Below are positions 54,871 through 64,000 of a stretch of DNA of 64,000 nt, piece after piece. The notes beneath the pieces are model-generated. The model was not told where the DNA came from. It made no database searches and worked only from the letters and a program-made list of their open reading frames with translations. The DNA comes from Branchiostoma lanceolatum. Taxonomy: Eukaryota; Chordata; Leptocardii; Amphioxiformes; Branchiostomatidae. Position 1 is the stretch's first letter. Each line of letters begins with the position of its first letter. A program made the position numbers and the translations under genes. The DNA lies in NCBI RefSeq assembly GCF_035083965.1, contig NC_089732.1:12973424-13037423 (forward strand). The letters run 5' to 3'.

Positions 54871-55168
54871 CAGCTTACGTCACCATACGTCATCAAAATG
54901 GCGGCCGCTGACTAGCAAACCGTGTCGTCCAAAGTTTAGTTTTCTCTTCTAGTGTCCTTTAATTAGAAACGTCTGTGTGTTACATAATCTAGCCTAAAAG
55001 GTGACAGAGAATATCAGGATTAATATTATCTGAAACCATAAATGTATCATCATGTTGACAAATGTCGTTAGAAGAAGAAATTGTAGAAGACCTATGGCCG
55101 CAGTACGGCACTGTTCGTTGGTCGGCTGCCGGTCGCCATTTTGATGACGTACCATGACGTAGGTTGTG
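54871..55168. repeat. Inverted repeat with paired TACGTCA and AAAATGGCG motifs
   Basis: Left arm 54871-54912 (CTTACGTCACCATACGTCAT, then CAAAATGGCGGCCG) and right arm about 55120-55168 are reverse complements with few mismatches, separated by about 210 bp. It lies 270-570 bp upstream of lipase E. The motifs resemble CRE and YY1 sites. It may be a MITE. Confidence 0.7.
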
Positions 55169-56129
55169 CCCCATAACAGTGCTGTATACCTTTATTCTTT
55201 CTTTTTTTTTCTCACTTTGTGGCTGCAAATAATAACCTCAAAGCTATTGTAATACAGGGAGCATCAGTGTATAGATATAACTTACGAAGACATTTTTGCC
55301 TTGTTTGAAATATACGTGATGTAATGTTGGAATCTGCGTATATATACATGCAATCATGTAATCGGCGAGGTTGCCTACCAGTCTTTGAATGTCTTCGTTC
55401 ACCAGTCGATTAAGAGTTTGAAAATATCATTAAAGTCAGCAAAGTCACATTCTGCATTATATACTGCAGATGCTATATTTCGAAGCGATCAGAGGAGCGA
55501 ACTTGATCTAGAATAGAATGGATTCTAGGCTACTCCTAGTCTCTACCAGACTAACCGCGCCGGCTATAGGGAGAATATTTGCGGGGGGACTTTGGCCATG
55601 GAGGGTTTCATTCGCAGGCGATTGCCTATTGGACCCTCTCTCCGTAGCCGACACCCTTCCTGCAATTCACTCTATCTGGCCGATTTCTACTATTTTCCCA
55701 GCGATCCGCGGAGCCTGGTAGAGGCTAGGCTACTCTCACCCCAGCGCCAACCTTGGTTGGTACGGAGAGGGAGCAAAGTCATGGGAAGGTCCTGAATGTG
55801 TTACAGGGGCTTGAGTGGAAACCGGCCTGTCCAAATGCGTACGAGAGAATGTTGATCTTCTTCATGTGTGCCCGTACTACAGGTCTCTACTCGTGAGAAA
55901 CAACACATGCCTTTGTTTGCTCTCCTCACAAACTCTCGCGACACACGGGACCTTTTAATGGACAGTGTATGCTGGTTATAGATAACAGAGATGTGGGTTT
56001 CCTATTTATACATTCTTATCTATTTACTTTAAACTGAGAGGAAAGTTTGACAACGGTGGCCCATAGCCACTACTTTTTAAACCGCACGATCCTGGGCCTA
56101 TCCTCATATACAATTTATAGTACCTGTGG

Positions 56130-56420
56130 TGTAGTGGTATGCGCTTCTGTTACTAGCCACATCTGGTTCAAATTACTTGGACCAGAAGGCCCGGGTTCAA
56201 GCCCCGGGAAGGACAACTCTGGACAAGAGGCGCACTGAGTCATACCAAAGAATTAATAGAAATGGTACATACTCCTGAAACAGTATGGAAGTTAAACACA
56301 CGCCACTGCCAGTGGACTAGCCCCCTGCTGCAGTGATTGCACCCCAGGGTGGCCCAGGGCTATGAAACTGAGATGGACACCGCACTATACACCTTATGGT
56401 GTGGGAGGATTTTAACTTTA
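56130..56420 (+). mobile_element. tRNA-derived SINE, family 2, copy 2
   Basis: A box TGGTGTAGTGGTA, B box GGGTTCAAGCCCC, body shared with 33345-33620 in the opposite orientation. Confidence 0.8.
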
Positions 56421-56619
56421 ACTAACCATGCATCACTGTGGGGTCCAAGCGACATAGATTAACACATAAGACACGATGCCTTGTATAAAATCTCCAATAC
56501 TTATCAGTTTTATTTGGAGGATCATAGCGCATCAAGTACCAAGGATTCTTTTATTTGATCGTGTCAAGAACATGTTTATGTGACATTGTCACATGTTAAA
56601 GATGAATAAAGTTCCAGCA

Positions 56620-56805
56620 ATAAGCTAGTTCACAGTTGCTACTACGCATGTGTAGTGTCAAAGATGAAGGCCCCCGGCTTAAAACAGTGCTCGTCTCGAC
56701 ATTGTCTCGATTTGCATAGCAACGCCCCGACGGGTTTTGTTTACGTCTCGGGAGCCTTCACCTTTGACACTGCACATGCGTAGTAGCAACCGTGAACTAG
56801 CTTAT
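56620..56805. mobile_element. Foldback element (MITE-like), 186 bp
   Basis: Terminal inverted repeats of about 52 bp starting ATAAGCTAGTTCAC(A/G)GTTGC, with two or three mismatches between arms. Non-coding. Just downstream of lipase F. Confidence 0.85.
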
Positions 56806-56837
56806 GCCTTGTGGCTGTGATCTTTTACCATGATGTC

Positions 56838-56843
56838 TTTATT
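56838..56843 (-). terminator. Polyadenylation signal of lipase F
   Basis: AATAAA on the minus strand, 94 bp after the stop codon. Confidence 0.55.
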
Positions 56844-56936
56844 AGTCATATCAAGGACCTCCTTGGTCATATGGAGGTGAATATAAATGATTTTTTCTGC
56901 GTTTGTTGAACAATTTCTTACAATGTTTGAACGTTG

Positions 56937-59900
56937 TCAACATTTGTTGAAGGTTGCAATGGTCACCATGCCGTTCTCGCGTACTATAGTATCCCCGCAG
57001 GATGATGCACTGTGACAAACAAACAAACAAAGACAGTAAAGATGGCGGCAATATCTGAGCATTTTTTGGTAACGCCTCAGGGGTGGAGGCATTTGTTGTA
57101 GTTTTACGATCGTTCTGAAAATATTTTGAATTGATCATTTTTTGGTAACGCCTCAGGGGTGGAGGCATTTGTTTTAGTTTTACGATCGTTCTGAAAATAT
57201 TTCGAAAAACGCGCCGAATTCAGTCATTGGTGGTGTCTACCATAGCAAATTTTTATTCATTCTAGAAGAAGGCTGACACTTACCTCATGCCAACATTGGA
57301 CTGTATGTCGACCCTCTCTAGCTCGAGATCACCATACGAACCCCACGAGAAGAGGAAGTTGGTTGTTCTGGTGTAAGTCAGGGTCAGTTCCTTCACGGTG
57401 TCGAGTCGAACATTTGACGCAAAAATGCCGACATATTCCCTGTCCGCGTCAATTCCTTCCGAGTCACCCCTGGAGTGGTAATAATGGTTTATTGGTCAAA
57501 AATGACCCGTGCAATGACAGCCAGTGCTGAATTGCTGCAGGGTTTACAATCACATAATACACAACAGATACATATTTGCTCCACACTTGTACTTTGTGGA
57601 ACTGTCGCAAGGGTCTGGGCGGCTGCCATTCCGCGCCAGAAGGTGATCTCAATACGACCTTCCCCAACCGAAGTCAGGTACCCATTCACATCTGAGTGGA
57701 GTGAGGAAAGTCGTGAAAAAGTGCCTTTCCCAAGGGCACAACATCGGGTATAGCAGTGGTTTAGAACCCGAGACCTCTCGGTATAAGTATAAAACGTACT
57801 GTATACTGTACTCCACTCTAAGGAACTTAAAACTACTCTGTGGTTATGGCTAATCTCGCAGCAGATGTATGGTGGCAAAAGACCAAACAGTATCCAATTG
57901 GCCAGCGGTGGCCAACGGGACACTATTTGGCACTTTTAGTACCGGTATGTATCAAGCAATGACACTGGCGTACTTTTTCTTGGGTTAGCGTTTAGTACTA
58001 GCGTTTGCCAATCAGATTTTCCCCATCCTGGTGTTGAATGGAAACTTAGTAGCCAATCACGTCGCCGCTTACAGTCTAGAGGCAATGTGATTGGCTGATA
58101 ATTTCTATCTTCGAAATTTTCTTTTCTAAAAGACTGTACTTTCGTATCTTTCTCAAAGCAGGTGACACTTACTCAAAGAAGTTCATGGGGCCGGTGCTCT
58201 GGTAGGTTCCCGCTATGTTGATCGTGATCTGGCCTCTACAAAATGTCATCCCGGGCTTTGTCTTCAACACCACTCTGTATTCGTATGCTGCAAGTAAAAA
58301 GGACACTTGTTATCAAACACAGAGTCGTTATAGCAAGGATATCGAATGCGAGGATAAGCAAGCAAAATGTTAGTTACCAAATTGATGGCATACATTCTGT
58401 ATTTTGTATACCCCGTGGGGCAACAGTACTGCTGTCCACATACAAATACGCTTACACACAAAACCCGCTGCAGTACCGACGGAAAATGCTAGGGGTACCA
58501 TTTTTTAACTTGACCTCCGTTCTCACAACCGCTACTCACCTAGCAAAAATCATGAAGACCCATCATTGTTTCCGTTACTTTTTTTGCCTACATACAAAAC
58601 ACACAAAACTGCTAAGTCTGCTGCAGTACTGTTGGAAAACGCCAGGTAAACCATTTTCGAAGTTGACCTTCCTTTTTACAACCACTACACATCTACCGAA
58701 AATCATAAAGATCCATAAAAATTTTCTCAAGTTATGCTCTTGACATACATACAGACCCACCTAACAGCTGGAATAACCGAAAACATATAGTCTCCTAGGC
58801 GAAGATAATTACATGAGAATTTCGTGCGGACTAGCCGGTGCGGTAGAGCACACACCAAGGGCTATAAAACAGAGATGGGCGCCTCTCTATGCACCATATG
58901 TATGTGAAAGGGACTTTGTCTATGTCCAAATACACAAATATACGACGAATAACCAGTTTTATCGTTAGGAAGCTTTAGTATAAAGCACTAACCGCAATAA
59001 GGTGCGTTTTCTCCGGTAGACAAGTAGACACTTCCACGGGCGTTCAGGTTGCTGTCTACGTCATACCCCATCACTGGGCATGCGTTGTTTGAGCAGTCCC
59101 AACATCTGCCGGCGACGAAGTCATCATAGCTGCGGCAGGGGTAGGCGATGAGCTTGCAGGGGTTGTTGATCGAATCTATGTAGAGCTGGTACGCTCGACT
59201 GTGGCTGCAGTCCATAGAGTCAGTCAACTCTTGAGAGCGAGAGATAGAGAGAGAAGGAAGAAAATTACATCTATATCTGACATCAATATCTGATTTTTTT
59301 TTTCAAATATCATTTAAAGGAAGAGTATCCATCTTCACAATTTGTCAAGGCATGCTTTATCATTGCAACACCTAATGCATAGGCGTCACAATGTTTATAG
59401 TGCGACTGTGCAGTCGTGATGCATTGTGGTTCAGGTCAAAGTTTAAGATCCCTCCGCTACTCAAATATTCCTACTTGTCCGGACGTTTTTACGACGTTCT
59501 CCTGCCTTACACTCGTTTTCTAATTTTTTATCATTGTTGTGCTGCAAAACGTCTAGACATGTTGGAAATGTTTACCAGTATTCATGAGAATCCTAACGAA
59601 GCTGTTACAATTTTTTTGGCAAACTCATTTGTAGACTTGCGAATGCGCATGCGCAGCTTTGACCCGTTGCTGGGGTCACGTGTTCGAAGTACATTGGTCA
59701 TCCATCTTGACAAAGGTCATAATTGCTAGCTACAATGACGTAAATGATGCTTCTTTGTGTTTAGATGGCAATCGTAATGCTAGTTTGTTTGAACCTTTTG
59801 TGCATTCATGTAGACGAGGCACTGCACTTACCCAGGGAGGAGTCAAACAGGCTGCTGATGGCACCGACCCACGTGTTACTGCAGCCCGGCTGGCCCTTCC

Positions 59901-62900
59901 CGCCGTTCGGGTAGAAGTCCACGTCCCCTACCGGCAGGTCCAGGCCCCAGGCCCCGGACAGGATCTCTCCGCCGTCCGTGTGGATCACGTCCACGAAGAG
60001 AGCGTCCGCGGCGTCCAGCCTCACCACCGGGTCCTCGTCTTCGAAGAACGGCTCGGCAGGATCCAAACCTGCAAGGCGCACGAGATTTAAGTCATTTACA
60101 TACAATTTACATACAATTTACATAAGCTCTAAACATTTCATGGAGATGTGAAGTCGCCGAACTCTAGTTTTTGTTGTTTTTGATTGGTGTAGAAAAAGGC
60201 AGAGGCTCGAGATTCCCTCACATAAGATTCAAGATTCCCTTCATTTTTTCCAAATATTGTTAAAACGTTAATTATCTGTTTAAATAAAAATTAACTCTCT
60301 AGGGGATGCATCGATGACCAATATCGTAAGAATGCCTCCGCCCCTGGGGTGTCGCCAAAAAATATCAACAAGCAATCGTACCTGTGATCCTGGGCAGCCC
60401 AGGCAGCCTGGCTCCCACGAGGCCGGACGTGTGCGCCCCCAGACTGTGCCCCACCAGATGGAACTGGTCCAGACTGCATCCCGTCTCCTCCATCAGGAAC
60501 ACGATGAGTTTGGCGGTCTGCGCGGCCACTACGCGGATGTTAGACGCCGCCGCAAAGTAGTTCGGAGCCACTGCACCTTTGTTCCAGTCCACCACGATGA
60601 CGTTCATATCGTCCTTTTTAACAAAACGTATTTTAGATGAGAGGAAACGCAAAAAAAAAAATCTTCTAGCTAAGCCATTCGGTTGTGCAGTTCAGTCGAA
60701 AATATGCATGGGCAATTGTTAGAAATCACAGTAAAACATTTTGGTTAACAATATAGGAATGTCTATAAAGTAAAAACATGCAAATTTGTCATCTTTTCAA
60801 GCTGAATATTAATCATTATTTCTTAATATAACTAGCAAAACTTCAGCAATTGAAAAATGCTCTTACATGCAAAACATCAGTTGGTAATGTGACTTGTTTT
60901 AAATAACGCTTACATTTAAACTCTGTACAATGGCTGTTGGATTGACCTATGACCTTACCCGTTTGAGTATTTCCATCATGGCGTCGCGTGGCCAAAATGG
61001 CGGCACGTCGATGGGGTTGCTGAAGAAGCCGTGAATCAGAACCTTCACCGGGTTCTTGGGGTTGAAATGGGACATGCGCAGACTGGAGGTGTCTTCGTAT
61101 GATATCTCCTGCGAAGAGAATACTTTTAGCTCTTATCTTTAATCAAAACAACGAATAACACAATAGCATTTACGTACAGTTTTGGTAAATCTAAACAATT
61201 CTAATCGTTCATTAAAGAAACGAAATTGCAGCAAGGGCGTGATGGTGGTAACGTTGAGCGGGAGGCGAGCCCAGTCGTTCAGAACGGCGGATGTCGCAAT
61301 TATGAAGACGGCACGAGCGGAGGTCGAAGGTCGCTTCCTCAGCGTAATTCCCTACGATTGGTCGACTGACCAATCGTACTACAGTCAAACCTGCCCAAGG
61401 CGACCACCCGGCGGACCGAGCAAAAACGGTCGCGATGGACAGGTGGTCGCCATGAAGAGGATTCCACTCACATGTTTCCAGGTCGAGGTTTTCAAATACA
61501 GAACGTAAATGGATGGAAAATTATGTGAATTTAGACAGCGCGACCCCCGCCAGGTTCAATTCTCATTGACAGAAAGATCCTACCAAAATTACATTTTCCG
61601 TTATCGTTGTAATAATTGTATACCGCTACATCGTGAACACATTTTCGTCATAATTTTGACTACAAAACAATATGGCTACAAATCGATGCCTCGCAGCGCC
61701 CTCCCGCATTCACACGTTACATTGAATAATACACACACACACGCACATCATCGAAGTTTTAAGGCCTAAGACAAATCCCTAGAAAACACCTGCTGGCCGC
61801 AGCCTTTTTTGGGGCGCCGACCGCTGGATAAAAGGGGCAAAAAGTTTTCGATCTGACAACTAACGTTAAAGATGAAAACGTAACGGTGTGATTTCACGCG
61901 ACCGCATCGAAAGGTATTGGTCAGTGCAGCAGAACGCACAGCGTCCAATAAAGGTTTGTGAGATTCATGGAAATAAAAAGAAAATAAGAATATTAATTTT
62001 CATAAATAACTAGAGTATTCGTAAATGTTCATAAACAAAAGCATCGTGTTTTAGAAAGGTCAGCGGTACGCCAAATCCGGGCCGCCCCAAATCCAAGATG
62101 GCGTCGGGACCGAGGAACAACATTTCTCGCCTGATGTTTTGCCTGCCGCGAAGTCATTTTTCGGCGGGGTTTAGTAAGACACAGACACATTTTTGTTGAA
62201 AATACAAGAAATGGATAGTAATTTCTGTGAAATCTGACTTTTTGACGCCATGCACTACGTATTCGTTCTGAAAATTGAGTTTAAACCGAACTGAGTTTGC
62301 GGTAAACTATAAGATTATGATAGGCACAACAACATCACAAACATTTGTCTTTACAATGTTTATAGGGGGAACGTTTTATTAAAACACTTCATGGTGGAAT
62401 CGATGCTATAACATTGCTATTTCATATATTTTTGTCCTTATTTTTGTCCTTCAAAGTCTTGAAAACATTTCCGTGAAATCCGACAGCAAAATGATCCGAT
62501 GTCACCACACGCTTGAAAATTAGGCGGCCGCCATGGGCAGGGACTGTGCTCTGTGCGGTCCCAATTCGTGGCGGTCGCGGTCACGTTGGACGGGTGGTCG
62601 CCTTGGGCAGGCAGCTTAATGCTTGTGCCTATGGGGAAAATTTTCGGGACCGAGAAAAAGCGGTCGCCATGGCCAGGTGGTCGCGTTGAAAAGGTGGTCG
62701 CCTAGGCAGGTTTGACTGTATATTGAAATTTTCCCTTACACTATCTTCCTATACTACATGGTTGTTTTCCTTACTACTGGATCCTGAGTTGGTATAGAGG
62801 AATAGTACTCAGCGTTATGAAAATACCTAAACCTGGAAAAATGAAATACTCTCGTGTTATCAATTAGATGTATTTAGCATTAGAACAAATTGTCTGGCTG

Positions 62901-63764
62901 TTTATTTTCTTCGGTATGTATTCGTTGGCACATATGAAATATGTTCCATAGCTGTAATAACTACAAGTGGATGGTATCCGTGAATAGTTTCATTAGGTTG
63001 GTAAGTTATTGAATAAAAAGACTCTTTTTACACAACCAGGAGATTTATTCCACCGACGTTTCGGTGACCATCTGTCACCTTCTTCAAGGCAATTCTGACT
63101 GGTTCACATATATTGATGCAGCACAGGTGTTGCTACTTATACATAATGACATGCATTCCCAAACGCAAAGTATTTACATATGTACAATCACGGGAGATGA
63201 CATCACTATGCGGTCCCAAACGTACAGAAGTGTAACACAGAGGTGGATGGTATGTTCTAATTATGTCATTTTTACCTGGCAACAGTGGTATCTAGGCTCA
63301 AGCGGATGGATACAGCCAATTTATCATCTGTAAATGAAATTATATGTTTGTGGTGACTAAATAGGCTGACGTGGCTACCTAGATAACGGTAAATACCTGT
63401 CGATCCTCAATGGTGGGGTTGCTTCTTGTAAATACGTAGAACTTGGTGTCGATGTAGTCAGGGGACTGCGGTACGGCACCGGTGTTGTCAAACGGAGCCT
63501 CGTCCGAAAAACACCCCAGATCTCCATAGCAGACAATTTGGGGAGGTTTGGGTGTAGTGGTAGTAGTCTCGTTGCTGAAGAGCGTTGAGTTGCTGCTTGT
63601 TGAATTGGTGATTGTCGAGTTCTCTGACTTCAGTCTAGCCTGGATTTGTTGCCTCCTTTTAGCTTTGAACCTCAGGATATCTTCGTATGGCAGTGACCTT
63701 GGCTCTGAGAAGCGAGCGGGCTGTTTCTTTCTGATGTTGCCATGGATACGCTTTTTGGATTCGC
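56937..63764 (-). CDS. Pancreatic-lipase-like lipase with glycosylated N-terminal extension, lipase F (5' partial)
   Basis: Eight exons in transcript order: 63397-63764, 60959-61108, 60382-60613, 59832-60068, 58993-59229, 58173-58287, 57284-57469, 56937-57009; in phase, at least 531 aa. The signal-peptide exon is missing and should lie beyond 64000, because the first exon enters in phase 1. About 75 residues precede the usual mature start. They form a basic helical stretch (FKAKRRQQIQARLK), then four N-x-S/T sequons within about 20 residues and a Thr/Pro run. Next come [14 protein letters not shown] and CSH, so oxyanion hole and triad are intact; PLAT follows. Exons equal to D 6 and 7 are fused here. 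Predicted secreted, active and diverged from D and E. Confidence 0.9.
57061..57210. repeat. 76-bp tandem duplication in the last intron of lipase F
   Basis: ATTTTTTGGTAACGCCTCAG begins at 57061 and 57137, followed by GGGTGGAGGCATTTGTT and TTTTACGATCGTTCTGAAAA in both. The start is the reverse complement of the dispersed CCCTGAGG(T/C)G-CCAAAAAA motif. Confidence 0.85.
57478..57790 (-). mobile_element. tRNA-derived SINE, family 1, minus-strand copy
   Basis: Reverse complement of the 52703-53115 copy over the body (CCCCAACCGAAGTCAGGTAC) and long 3' region. The tail (TTATTGGTCA) begins about 10 bp from the exon 8 acceptor of lipase F. Confidence 0.85.
61382..62718. mobile_element. Non-autonomous DNA transposon with TA flanks, 1337 bp
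   Basis: CAGTCAAACCTGCCCAAGGC at the left matches the reverse complement of the right end with about 25 of 27 bases. TA flanks both sides (61380-61381 and 62719-62720). Subterminal GGTCGCCNTGG-type motifs recur near both ends in inverted orientation. No transposase is seen. It sits in the first visible intron of lipase F. TA duplication suggests a Tc1/mariner-like mechanism, by inference. Confidence 0.75.
62974..63112 (-). repeat. Interspersed repeat, copy 2 (lipase F intron)
   Basis: Reverse complement of 28770-28916, including the GGTGACCATCTGTCACCTTC and TCTGACTGGTTCACA parts. Confidence 0.75.
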
Positions 63765-64000
63765 CTAGAAAGAGAAAAGATCATAATTACCAAGGCGTTC
63801 TTTAGAGTAGAATCAATACATGTACATCACATATGATGCATTGTTGCCAAGCTAACACATTTTTAATTTCACACATTTGTGACTAGTACTACAGACTATG
63901 CAAACATTTGAATTGACTTGTACATTTCTAGAGTCCAAAGTAAGTAAAATCTAGCAACCGATCTTCCAGACAACCGCTGCTCCAGTACTACATATAGTTT
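63765..64000. other. Lipase F intron running off the window
   Basis: No signal-peptide exon is visible in these last 236 bp, so lipase F continues to the right. Confidence 0.5.

Larger units (their letters stand above)
54598..56837. other. Intergenic between lipases E and F
   Basis: No exon is supported. It holds the lipase E promoter area (AAATAAAG on minus at about 54696-54703), two foldback elements and a family-2 SINE, listed separately. Confidence 0.5.

Noticed and set aside
56130..56215. Second tRNA-like sequence
   Set aside because: Same reasoning: the body is repeated at 33345-33620 in the opposite orientation.

Overview
This is animal nuclear DNA. It carries a cluster of multi-exon genes for secreted, pancreatic-lipase-type enzymes (alpha/beta-hydrolase domain plus C-terminal PLAT domain), set in non-coding DNA rich in tRNA-derived SINEs, foldback elements, micro- and minisatellites. 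The spliced, tandemly expanded lipases and the mix of small repeats fit an invertebrate chordate such as amphioxus (Branchiostoma). That assignment is inference; nothing in the window proves the species.

Layout. 1-12.5 kb: no recognisable gene, a few weak exon-like stretches, microsatellites and repeats. 12.5-16.4 kb: a probable CACTA/EnSpm-type DNA transposon with 17-bp perfect terminal inverted repeats, AGA on both flanks, large subterminal tandem arrays and minus-strand exon-like segments inside. 18.4-20.7 kb (+): an uncharacterised secreted protein with a Lys/Leu/Pro repeat. 23.3-30.5 kb (+) and 32.2-38.8 kb (+): lipases B and C, 12 coding exons each. 39.6-46.3 kb (-), 47.8-54.6 kb (-) and 56.9-63.8 kb (-, 5' end outside the window): lipases D, E and F. 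The two plus-strand and three minus-strand genes converge tail to tail at about 39 kb.

Exon phases close perfectly in B, C, D and E (492, 491, 488 and 484 aa). All five lipases keep the Ser-Asp-His triad, the HGF oxyanion-hole motif and a long Cys-bounded lid, so all look catalytically competent and secreted, probably digestive or extracellular lipid hydrolases. Intron positions divide them into two lineages (B/C and D/E/F) that match the two strands.

The most unusual signal is repeated multiplication of splice signals. Four different lipase genes each carry a tandem partial duplication that spans an exon-intron border and leaves a broken pseudo-exon beside the working one. One intron ends in a 57-bp minisatellite whose unit resembles its own 3' splice site. 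Another ends in a (CTAA)n array that places dozens of branch-point-like CTAAC motifs just upstream of the acceptor.
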